Shown here: piece after piece, positions 38,301 through 44,984 of the stretch
How the letters are laid out: each line of letters opens with the position of its first letter
How positions within the stretch are numbered: position 1 is the first letter of the stretch
Source: CAMWXW01 sp051650105
GTDB taxonomy: Bacteria; Desulfobacterota; Desulfovibrionia; Desulfovibrionales; Desulfovibrionaceae
DNA: 64,000 bases
Direction of reading: 5' to 3'
Assembly: GCA_051650105.1 (NCBI GenBank)
Contig: JBOFIJ010000012.1
Location: 1-64,000, forward strand
Notes under the pieces: generated by a model
What the model was told of the DNA's origin: nothing
Database searches by the model: none
The model's input: the letters and a program-made list of their open reading frames with translations, nothing else
Program-made: the position numbers and the translations under genes

Positions 38301-39807
38301 AACCGCTAGCACCTTATTGAATACTGCAAGAAAGGCTAATAGCAATACTTCTCAGCAGTTTGTCGCTTTACTAGAAAACACACAACATTTGCAAACAACT
38401 CTTAGAAATGGAACTATCGCTCTTGAAAATGCTTTCCCCCTATTAGAAAGTCTTATAACACAATTAACTTTCATCACAGAAATACTTTTTGGACACACAC
38501 ACACAGCTTCTCCTGCAACCCCTCTTCCCACAATAGTAGAGGAACAAGAAAGGCCAGAACAAAGAGAATTTGCAGAATTACTACAAACGGCGCTTATAGT
38601 ATATCCATCACATACCTTTGAGCTTAGTATACTACTTCATCAAGTAAATACTATAGACGAAAATTCTCCAGATGCACAGCAAGAACTCACTCTTATCCGC
38701 AGAGATTATGAAAAAATGATACATCTTCTTTCTCATCCAAATCCCACTAGACAATGTTCTCTAAACGCATTTCAAGAATATAAAAATAAAATTGCTCTTC
38801 TTATTGAACAAACATCAAATATGGAACAACAGGATCTTAATGACAGTGTTTATCAAAATACTACCTTACAAATGCTCTGTGACCATTTAACATATTCTTT
38901 TGATGAACAGAGTCTTGCAATGTCTGCTATTAATAATCTCTCAATATTAGAGATCAGTCTCTCTGCCTTACAAAGAAGATCTTTTTCACAAAGAGAAACA
39001 TCATTATCAAGACAAGAAATAGTTCAAGCAATTGAAAGCACACCCTCTACTTCACTAAATATTAGTGTTTTCCGAAAAAGACTTGCTGTAGTCGCATTGT
39101 TATTGGAGCATTCTTCTCGAAAAGAAGATATATCCGCCCCCAATACATTGTTATCTTCACTCTTTATTTCTCTTCAGACTCTTCTTGCTTCTCTAAATGA
39201 ACAAACATGTACTATATTTGCTCCTATGCTTACTTCTTTAGAAGCCCAAACTATTAGATTATTACAAAAACCTCCTTTTGCTGAAAGCTCTAGAAGAAGT
39301 GATGAGCCCACTCCTCTTTCTAGAAATGACGCTGCGTTATTGAATCAAGCAGTTCTACTAATTTCCCTATACGATTTCCTACATTCTGAGACACAATCCA
39401 AAATATCACAGACTAATGAAGAACAACTTTTGACACAAAATATCCGGTTCTTACAGACACACTGCCAAGGTCTTCAAATATCTTCCAGCATTTTGTCTGA
39501 TATATCTCAGACTCGTTCTCTTCTTCTCACAATATCAGAAAATACACACAAGGGAGAAAGTAATAAAAACGTGCTAGAACAAGAAGTATCAAAATTAAAA
39601 AGTACTATCAACGGTATGAGAACGGCTTCAAGCGCCGTCTCATCACATCTTTTAGACAATGAAGACCTCATTACAGAACTATACACACAATATTGTCAAA
39701 ATAGCAGCTCAGAACTTTTTATTCTCATTCTTTCGCTCATAATACAAACATATAGAATTATCACATCTCCAGATGCAGCCCCTGCCGTAAGACGTAAAGG
39801 ACCTTAA
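32326..39807 (+). CDS. Giant lysine-poor helical protein, possible secreted effector
   Basis: 2493 residues, by far the largest gene here; no family recognised. It is Ser/Thr/Leu/Glu-rich and predicted nearly all helical, with no signal peptide or membrane segment. Low-complexity linkers split it: an N-terminal Pro/Thr tail (1-60), a Gly/Asp run near 750, Pro-rich runs near 1427 and 1647, and another near 2060. After several linkers comes a similar amphipathic start (REFLSILEATLLSL, HLYRILYEMFGHLL, RLYALLENIEQ, REFAELLQTALIV), so it may be built of diverged repeats. Lysine is scarce: about 14 Lys against 36 Arg in the first 710 residues, against the AT bias. ATG at 32326 with GAGGGA. A cytosol-delivered host effector is inference only. 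Confidence 0.7.
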   Translation: MPELNGLPPVSETNTTNATPIETTISRVTQVHSTSPVPPERVSPTIFQPEYLPQTTSLQEYTTTQMSQEAREFLSILEATLLSLNKLTDSEESRQRFNEITSSLEIILSSLPQIRYREPNISIPLSATIQTITDRITSSLNHRNMAALSSSIALLKSLSEEFNLTVSSSSFTAFERRKGRISAVESSGVPGHFILPEGYSPTETTEAAINLLNTLPHNAISEALVVPYSRALEQQPRELRYQFMREVELLTQAFTPLHAISNHVRRAYKDITLVSTEIDQNKLLRQHVQHLITNHFPHGIDSASLLLRGSLNSFDYTQPTLQELYNIMVSRTKFLSAKEILHFLTAADSSSQEGGNIRVQVIKYFGIFPIFLRHALNPHSHIYQDLLILCDLLETKDYVNAAKHAMNLRSQENISSEERNLISTIFYLMFPVEHLPEESQAMTALLTALRDNVFSSTEISVLQEDSLALLPLRMLHHHTNSQLDSNPGERRLTELSHFISELLDSASSLTPHELLSTMLPTITAELNTLLLSIIDGLSSPQQGAVQTLDQLRYSLYQQFQNVLSQFPEEFSQLFIPSSREVVAVNHPNYIRNMHATLSAIFEHTKNAETHGIYLPTSGQSLFSSELCKIVLSSSSYPRNLWISKETFTQLRESYDLFCNTLESMEQTPLSQKEGLYSDLSALYNATIQRVQNILESRGVSSDDIIHVQDQEDDIPAESSSTEFSLDTQGNQVLSSAGEGHLPSTSISNVLSGAGAGGDDDNNGFPNLQINSTYNNAIRQSSYAHLYRILYEMFGHLLYGQQARDLYSELIDLENGSIRHTIEELQQQINGLYNTMLIYDQRHLTHSESVSHMSVITSISKILPEDLALQRRITTTSKDVNTVFRDIEEGRDPSVPLDTLTLSIRSLLQDIFTSLEEADNGKRRHIFQHLVQYIQSENSNADRLGIVLNDSLLENIRNIISSSSAYSGSMEELRDSFSRAYQITQSIQTFYRNQNHHIRSLRNQFEALQLISYSVSSDFTDRIRRLHDALLEREAAYPAIITNSRRILDKMDIESTESERQTLLTFVTDLEGRFNEFSTVHPTLRRIFSSMRARIQNPSPILQSDLTYYSDQMTMYSNIFSSLERINNVYLSTAAPSLEDRDFINSPVNSHSRLSGTIDSELPREEESTEFILNRFDTSFAQRYGIVPTYLLAIHTERRSRLKRLLEAIISHTEKDSLSEEEHTLLREMQETLSTTALLPHIISYAHYKNMLSTVEQALAPIAQKMNTSVNPTPLVNQEISLATSAESAFVISLHQEYVFRFKLIESQRDLPQDLFLAILKLRYLLSHLSEGMQHINLQLNSEEFLLFSSLLQEINELLSRIESALSTEKSPTPTSLFSHRDDEIIAILGSQPTSTLRTPQASPVTTPDIIVNIIDEEGLHSPSSMQPSPPARKRPVRVRLYALLENIEQRGRFLKMFADVMSSIISEENRQIAREYYTLCLDIGVQSTDITDDSEDLEDRLNGIQDRVVQHSVKIDQHLSLLLTFLSQENIPSIMTPAVDWRIYLTNTEHQRLQDELNSINTTSSQSIGKSLDDTLLWQELLSLEDILSARRDANDAPPVLLLFLNLIHTIRGLDLENRSTIYPNASVRAILYYTARTLSFFQNVQTSTPPSTPTPENVVEPSTFLDQIERVLSLLRLHYHLNPSDTEKEKNINDRRTLEQIKNALGTLLNAEKTSEASQLVEENINSISNMQVEAEEALRTHLDHGGHLTARSRLFDFTLRPEQIGNLYTLSNSLPDSIQPEDIETHLQFLNPIHSILSHLRPAPRVEDALLSFISTLEGLYSGIQARLRKEIFSRGSLLAVQHMLFLLHNNLYPSTITVSPTNIPIFTPTSIMAEQHSTVASLRPLFTEMRQIMTALSRVIGENTALENELLIIENALVILEGETLTPEDSKFVNKTLQNFVRHYELLRALHYLYFNDLPLSGQEKTTIMDKASIRNTSDMLSHLDNLHETASTLLNTARKANSNTSQQFVALLENTQHLQTTLRNGTIALENAFPLLESLITQLTFITEILFGHTHTASPATPLPTIVEEQERPEQREFAELLQTALIVYPSHTFELSILLHQVNTIDENSPDAQQELTLIRRDYEKMIHLLSHPNPTRQCSLNAFQEYKNKIALLIEQTSNMEQQDLNDSVYQNTTLQMLCDHLTYSFDEQSLAMSAINNLSILEISLSALQRRSFSQRETSLSRQEIVQAIESTPSTSLNISVFRKRLAVVALLLEHSSRKEDISAPNTLLSSLFISLQTLLASLNEQTCTIFAPMLTSLEAQTIRLLQKPPFAESSRRSDEPTPLSRNDAALLNQAVLLISLYDFLHSETQSKISQTNEEQLLTQNIRFLQTHCQGLQISSSILSDISQTRSLLLTISENTHKGESNKNVLEQEVSKLKSTINGMRTASSAVSSHLLDNEDLITELYTQYCQNSSSELFILILSLIIQTYRIITSPDAAPAVRRKGP

Positions 39808-40117
39808 ATAAAGGAAATATACTAAAAAAGATACCCCAGTTGTATACATTCTATCTAGGAATAAATAGGAATACGCTCGTATCGAAGAGGATTTGTTCTC
39901 CCTAGTCATCCTATCAGCCGATTATAATTCTACTCTTCAAATAAATCTGGCCACACGGCTAGATAGTCACCTCTATAGAAAAATATGAGAGTCAATTTGT
40001 GCCTTTTATCAAGATTCACAAAAAAGCATTATTATATAACTCACTATTATATAACGTCCCTACAGAATAACTCTGCTAATAGAGCTTTATAACAATAAGT
40101 AACAAGTATCTCTATAA
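39808..40117. other. Gap after the giant gene, nothing recognised
   Basis: About 310 bp between the convergent giant gene and cvpA. It contains a short direct repeat of TATTATATAAC (near 40030 and 40048), but no gene or clear terminator is seen. Confidence 0.4.
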
Positions 40118-40615
40118 TTATAGTGTTCTTTCTGTTAAAGAATCAGGCAATAAGAAATTTAATATTCGTGTGCTTCTTTCCACATGCGGAGCAAGAACAG
40201 ATTCCTCCACTCCTGTAGCCGATACATGAAATTTTTGCAATATTATTAGCAAAACACTAGACACCAATAATGCAATAATAAAACCCATAATCCCACCAAC
40301 CAAATGATCTAACCACCCTATAATTTTTATACTGAGAAACCTTTTTAGGAGTCCACCCAAAAGAGTAACAAGTAAATATATTGCAATGAAGACAATAATA
40401 TAGCTTACTAACGACGCTACAGATGTTGAAGAAAAATATATCTGTATTGTCGATACAAATTTCATATACACCTTAGCAGACACTGTCATGCCTAGAAAAA
40501 TTCCTAAAAACATAGACATCTGTTTAACAAAACCCGTATATGCACCCCTAAAAATAAATAAGAGAATAAGAAGTATTAGAATAACATCAAGGTAATTCAT
40601 ATATTGCTGTGTCAT
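40118..40615 (-). CDS. cvpA: CvpA family membrane protein
   Basis: 165-residue inner-membrane protein of the CvpA (colicin V production) family. Four hydrophobic helices; N-terminal MNYLDVILILLILLFIFRGA followed by YTGFVKQMSMFLGIFLGM, the typical CvpA opening, and GGLLKRFLSIKIIGWLDHLVGG in the middle. The ATG at 40615 has GGAG about 9 nt upstream, whereas two in-frame GTG codons just before it lie too close to that site. Its 5' end is repeated twice in the DNA upstream (226-bp units). Its general role is unclear; the family is linked to envelope stress or colicin export. Confidence 0.8.
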   Translation of the reverse strand: MTQQYMNYLDVILILLILLFIFRGAYTGFVKQMSMFLGIFLGMTVSAKVYMKFVSTIQIYFSSTSVASLVSYIIVFIAIYLLVTLLGGLLKRFLSIKIIGWLDHLVGGIMGFIIALLVSSVLLIILQKFHVSATGVEESVLAPHVERSTRILNFLLPDSLTERTL

Positions 40616-41170
40616 CCGCACCACTCCTAAAAAGTACTCAATACTCTATTTTATTTGTTTCAAAAGATCCCATGGAATAAGATTCTTCTCATTCTAAGGT
40701 TTACTACTCGTTCACATCTAGAAAGATTCCTAAAAATACAGATACCCGTCTAACAAAACCCCTATATGCACCACAAAAAACAAATAAGAGAATAAAAAAT
40801 ACTAGAATAACATTAAGGTAATTCATATATTATTGCGTCATCCACACAATTTCTAAAGAATATTTACTGCTCTACTTCGTCTGTTTCAAAACATTCCACG
40901 GAACAAGATTCTTTTCATTCTAAAGGTTACTACTCGGTCACGTCTAAAGAGATTCCTAAAGGTACAGAACCCGTCTAATAAAACCCGTATATGCACCATA
41001 AAAAAGAACTAAGAGAATAAAAAATACTAGAATAACATCAAGGTAATTCATATATTATTGCGTCATCCACACAATTTCTAAAGAATATTTACTGCTCTAC
41101 TTCGTCTGTTTCAAAACATTCCACAGAACAAGATTCTTCTAATTCTAAAATTTGTACTCGTTCTTCTAAC
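40491..41170. repeat. Three tandem copies of a 226-bp gene-junction unit
   Basis: Copies begin at about 40501, 40727 and 40953, with an exact 226-bp spacing between equivalent TTCCTAAA sites. Each unit joins the 5' end of cvpA (about 45 codons), the short intergenic spacer and the 3' end of the upstream small gene. The leftmost copy keeps the functional cvpA start and the rightmost keeps the functional 3' end of the small gene; the intermediate halves have decayed by point changes. Removing two units would leave the genes about 12 bp apart, the probable ancestral spacing. Confidence 0.9.
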
Positions 41171-41460
41171 CACTCTAAAACAGCCTTTGCTGTTTGATGA
41201 TTTAAAAGAACACGAGAATGTATAGCTCGAGTAACATTCCTCGCCGCAAAACGTGAATCTGAAGACACTATCCCAGACGTAAGATTCGATTTTTCTTCTG
41301 AAACAATAGGAAGCTTATCATATTCTAAATAAAAATTAAGTTCTATTTCTCCATGTTTCGTCACTCCACCCCACACACCATGAGCATATTGAAGACGAGT
41401 ACTTACCTCTTGTTCATACTCATAATGAACCCGAGCCGGGAATATATTTCCTTCGTTCAT
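41089..41460 (-). CDS. Small conserved protein, DUF3467-like
   Basis: 123-residue acidic cytoplasmic protein. The segment YAHGVWGGVTKHGEIELNFY at about residues 25-44 resembles the short beta-rich DUF3467-type proteins found next to cvpA in Desulfovibrio-like genomes; that likeness is from memory and uncertain. The C-terminus has a Glu-rich helix (WLEERVQILELEE). ATG at 41460 with AAGGGG about 6 nt upstream. It would have been followed closely by cvpA before the 226-bp tandem repeats pushed the genes apart. Function unknown. Confidence 0.55.
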   Translation of the reverse strand: MNEGNIFPARVHYEYEQEVSTRLQYAHGVWGGVTKHGEIELNFYLEYDKLPIVSEEKSNLTSGIVSSDSRFAARNVTRAIHSRVLLNHQTAKAVLEWLEERVQILELEESCSVECFETDEVEQ

Positions 41461-41631
41461 GACTTGCCCCTTATTAAAAAATTCTTACAATTTATTTTGA
41501 AATAAAAAACTACACAAAAACATACTTTCTGTGTATACTCTAAAAAACAATTACTCCCTTATACACAATATATTTAACTTTTTCAAGTATTTATCTAAAA
41601 ATAGATTTTTTTTATTACAAAGGAGACAATA

Positions 41632-42603
41632 ATGTACATTGTTACTGGAGGGGCTGGATTCATAGGAAGTGCACTCATTTGGAAACTAAATAGCGAGGGT
41701 ATTCGAGATATCCTTATTGTCGACAACTTAGCATCTTCTGAGAAATGGAAAAATCTTATTGGTAAACAATTTTGTGATTATCTACATAAAGATACTTTTC
41801 TAAAGATACTAAGAAAAGATGGCTTACCTAAACATATTAAGGGCATTATTCACCTTGGAGCATGTTCTTCTACTACTGAAATAAATGCTGATTATTTAAT
41901 GGAAAATAATTTTCATTATACTGTTACACTTTGTAAATATGCATTAAAACATGGTATTAGATTTTTAAATGCCAGTAGCGCTTCCACATACGGAGATGGT
42001 TCACAAGGATTTAATGACGACCTTAGCCTCATACCATTGTTAAGACCACTTAATATGTATGGATATACTAAACAGCTCTTTGATTTATGGACTATACAAA
42101 ATGGATATGAAAATACCATTGCAAGTTTCAAATTCTTTAATGTCTATGGACCAAATGAATACCACAAAGAATCTATGAGAAGCGTTATTCTAAAGTCCTT
42201 TATTGATATCAAAGAAGGAAAACACATTACATTATTTAAATCCTATAAAAAAGAATATGCCGATGGAGAACAAAAACGTGACTTTGTTTATATAAAAGAT
42301 TGTGTCTCCATTATATGTACATTCCTTATGAATCCTCAATTTAATGGAATATTTAATATAGGCACAGGGCACTCCAGAACATGGAAAGATCTGGCTCTTG
42401 CTGTTTACAAAGCCCTTAATATGAAAGAAAACATTGAATTTATTGAAATGCCAGAAACACTTAAAGAAAAATACCAGTATTATACACAAGCAAACATGCA
42501 AAAACTGAGCGACCTTACAGGACTTACCTGCCAATACTCTTTAGAAGACGGTATTAAAGACTATATTCTAGAATACCTACAAAAAGAAAATTCGTACTTG
42601 TAA
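41632..42603 (+). CDS. hldD: ADP-L-glycero-D-manno-heptose 6-epimerase HldD
   Basis: Short-chain dehydrogenase/reductase epimerase making ADP-L,D-heptose for the LPS inner core. Rossmann motif TGGAGFIGSALIWKL at residues 4-18; HldD-specific HLGACSSTTE near 80 and NASSASTYGDG near 115; catalytic YGYTK near 143; FNVYGPNEYHKESMRSV near 170. 323 residues, family length. ATG at 41632 with AAGGAG about 6 nt before. Single gene, convergent with ftsA and sharing a bidirectional terminator with it. It shows that the organism makes heptose-containing LPS. Confidence 0.93.
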   Translation: MYIVTGGAGFIGSALIWKLNSEGIRDILIVDNLASSEKWKNLIGKQFCDYLHKDTFLKILRKDGLPKHIKGIIHLGACSSTTEINADYLMENNFHYTVTLCKYALKHGIRFLNASSASTYGDGSQGFNDDLSLIPLLRPLNMYGYTKQLFDLWTIQNGYENTIASFKFFNVYGPNEYHKESMRSVILKSFIDIKEGKHITLFKSYKKEYADGEQKRDFVYIKDCVSIICTFLMNPQFNGIFNIGTGHSRTWKDLALAVYKALNMKENIEFIEMPETLKEKYQYYTQANMQKLSDLTGLTCQYSLEDGIKDYILEYLQKENSYL

Positions 42604-42625
42604 CCATTCGCTTTTCTTATTAAAA

Positions 42626-42671
42626 GACAACAACGAAAAAGAACATTCATTCGCTCTTTCTCGTTGTTGTC
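42626..42671. terminator. Bidirectional terminator between hldD and ftsA
   Basis: Long inverted repeat: GACAACAACGA with AAAAGA at 42626-42643, and its complement ending TCGTTGTTGTC at 42661-42671, with a short loop. The A-rich left arm and T-rich right arm suit termination in both directions. Confidence 0.75.
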
Positions 42672-42685
42672 GTATAATATTAATT

Positions 42686-43915
42686 CTACCAAATATCAGA
42701 AAACCAACGCCTCATCTTTTCTGTTACCTTTTTTACTACACTATCTTCCCTCATAGATTTCTTTATGCTACCTTTTTCTTCTTTTTCCGATGCATATTGT
42801 AATAAACCCACTGCAGTCGCATAACGGGGATTATTCACAACATCCTTCAAACCACCCAAATTTCTTGGGTACCCTATACGAGTTGGTAAATCGAATATTT
42901 GTCCGGCAAGATCCACAACTCCTGGCAATAACGCAGTTCCTCCAGTTAAAACAACACCTGCTCCAAGACGATCTTTATACTCTGAACGAGACAGCTCTTT
43001 ATCTATATGCCGCAAAATTTCTTCCATTCTCGCTTCACAAATCTGTGCCAATACCTTTCTTACAACACGTCTCGATTCCCTCCCTCCCACACTTGGAACT
43101 TCTATGAAGTCATCTTCATCTATTAATGATTTCATAGCGCATCCACTTTGTGTCTTTATCATCTCCGCAGCAGACATCGGAGTACGTAAACCAAAAGCAA
43201 TATCATTTGTAATATACTGACCTGCCATAGGAATAACACCAGTATAACGTATTGCATTCTGCACAAAAACAGCAATATCGGCTGTCCCACCACCTATATC
43301 AACTAAAGCAACACCCAGCTCCCTTTCTTCATCTGTTAATACTGCTTTAGCAGATGCAAGTGCCTCTAGTACTATATCAGAAACAAGCAAACCACTTCTA
43401 TCGCACGATTTTATAATATTTTGTGCCGATGTCACAGCACCTGTCACGATATGCACTTTCACCTCTAAACGAACTCCGGCCATTCCCAAAGGATCGGATA
43501 TCCCTCTTTGATCATCCACAACAAATTCTTGCGGTAATACATGTACTACTTCTCTATCTAGTGGAATAGCAACAGCACGAGCAGCATCTAGTGCTCTTCC
43601 AATATCCTTAGAACCAACCTCTCCACCTGTTACCGCAACAACACCATGACTATTGAAGCCCTTTATATGGCTACCAGCTATACCAGCATATACATTATGA
43701 ATTTCACAACCAGCCATTAATGAAGCTTCTTCTAATGCCTTCTTTATCGACTGTACAGTTTGCTCTATATTAACAACCACACCATCTCGCAAACCTATAG
43801 AGCTTGAAGAACCTATCCCCACAATATCTATACCTGTAGAGGTATTTTCTCCAACAACTGCACATATCTTTGTCGTACCTATATCAAGACCGACTATGAG
43901 CCCACCCTTGGACAT
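42686..43915 (-). CDS. ftsA: Cell division protein FtsA
   Basis: Actin-like protein that tethers FtsZ to the membrane. N-terminal VGLDIGTTKICAVVGE (phosphate 1), ALVDIGGGTADIAVF (phosphate 2), GVVLTGGTALLPGVVDLA (adenosine) and a C-terminal amphipathic MRRWFSDIW membrane-targeting helix. 409 residues, full length. ATG at 43915 after GAGGGGAG. The usual partner genes ftsQ upstream and ftsZ downstream are absent: galE precedes it and hldD converges on it, so ftsA has been cut out of the division cluster. It has its own promoter. Confidence 0.95.
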   Translation of the reverse strand: MSKGGLIVGLDIGTTKICAVVGENTSTGIDIVGIGSSSSIGLRDGVVVNIEQTVQSIKKALEEASLMAGCEIHNVYAGIAGSHIKGFNSHGVVAVTGGEVGSKDIGRALDAARAVAIPLDREVVHVLPQEFVVDDQRGISDPLGMAGVRLEVKVHIVTGAVTSAQNIIKSCDRSGLLVSDIVLEALASAKAVLTDEERELGVALVDIGGGTADIAVFVQNAIRYTGVIPMAGQYITNDIAFGLRTPMSAAEMIKTQSGCAMKSLIDEDDFIEVPSVGGRESRRVVRKVLAQICEARMEEILRHIDKELSRSEYKDRLGAGVVLTGGTALLPGVVDLAGQIFDLPTRIGYPRNLGGLKDVVNNPRYATAVGLLQYASEKEEKGSIKKSMREDSVVKKVTEKMRRWFSDIW

Positions 43916-43981
43916 ATATTATCTCCCCTCTTTTCTGAGAAATACCATTCTTCATTCAGACTACACAACGTTTATAACTAT

Positions 43982-44010
43982 ACTATACTCTTTATTTTTT
44001 GTACAGTAAA
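43982..44010 (-). promoter_or_regulatory. ftsA promoter
   Basis: On the minus strand TTTACT (44010-44005) and TATAGT (43987-43982) with a 17-bp spacer, about 65 nt ahead of the ftsA start. The -35 overlaps the region just past galE. Confidence 0.5.
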
Positions 44011-44012
44011 AT

Positions 44013-44981
44013 TCATTCTTTATACCACCTACAAACACTATCTATCATATATTCTAGTGAAGAGTGGCGAGCTTGCCAATTCAATAAGAGCTTTACTCTA
44101 GAAATATCTGCGGCCCGTCTTGGAAAATCACCTTTTCTTCTTCTTGTTGTTACAATATTAAGACGTCGCTGTGTCATTTTTTGCGCCAATGTATATATCT
44201 CTTTTAATGTATTTACCTTACCCGAACCAATGTTATAGTCTATGTAATTCAAAGATTGTTCTGGAAATTGATACAAAACTTGTATTACTGCTTCTATCAC
44301 GTCATTTACATGCACAAAATCATACAAGGCTGTCCCATCAACTGTTGCATAATCATCACCATATATCGTTAGTGAAGTTCCTGAATCACCCAAACACCGC
44401 ACAAGCTTATTCATAAAATTAAGATTATTGCTTGGAGGACCTATACCCCTACTACTATCCGCTCCAGCCACAGAAAAAAGACGAAGCACGACAGAACTAA
44501 AAGAATATCTCTGGCTGTATTCTTCTAACAATACTTCCATTTTCTTTCTTGTTACAGCATACGGAGTGACTGGTGATAAAACATGTTTTTCATCAATATA
44601 CTCAGATAACGGCTTGCCGTACACAGCAGCTGTCGATAATAAAATAATTTTTGTGACTGACCTTCTGTGCATTGCTTCAAGAAGCGATTTCGTCCCAAGA
44701 ACATTTACTTTATTATATATTTCTGGATTTTTAAAAGATTCCTCAAAAGGCTCTAACAAAGCAGCAGCATGTATGACAACATCTATAGAATACTTCGAGA
44801 ATACTTTCTCCAAAAGCACCGTATCCGTTATATCCCCTTTCACTATAATAAAGGGAGATACCCTAGCCCGATGGCTTGTCAAAAAATTATCGTATATAAT
44901 TGGCGTATGACCCTCTTCTGCTAATGCTGTAACACACGCCGAACCAATATATCCAGCACCACCTGTCACCAAAATATACAT
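44013..44981 (-). CDS. galE: UDP-glucose 4-epimerase GalE
   Basis: NAD-dependent interconversion of UDP-glucose and UDP-galactose for surface glycans. ILVTGGAGYIGSACVTAL at residues 3-20, YDNFLTSHRA, VIHAAALLEPFEES, LLSTAAVYGKP and the catalytic VTPYAVTRKKMEVLL (YxxxK), then LRLFSVAGADSSRGIGP typical of GalE. 322 residues, normal. The ATG at 44981 has GGAGTAGGG upstream and lies 3 bp past the helicase stop, so it is translationally coupled to it; the pairing of functions has no obvious logic. Confidence 0.9.
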   Translation of the reverse strand: MYILVTGGAGYIGSACVTALAEEGHTPIIYDNFLTSHRARVSPFIIVKGDITDTVLLEKVFSKYSIDVVIHAAALLEPFEESFKNPEIYNKVNVLGTKSLLEAMHRRSVTKIILLSTAAVYGKPLSEYIDEKHVLSPVTPYAVTRKKMEVLLEEYSQRYSFSSVVLRLFSVAGADSSRGIGPPSNNLNFMNKLVRCLGDSGTSLTIYGDDYATVDGTALYDFVHVNDVIEAVIQVLYQFPEQSLNYIDYNIGSGKVNTLKEIYTLAQKMTQRRLNIVTTRRRKGDFPRRAADISRVKLLLNWQARHSSLEYMIDSVCRWYKE

Positions 44982-44984
44982 GCC

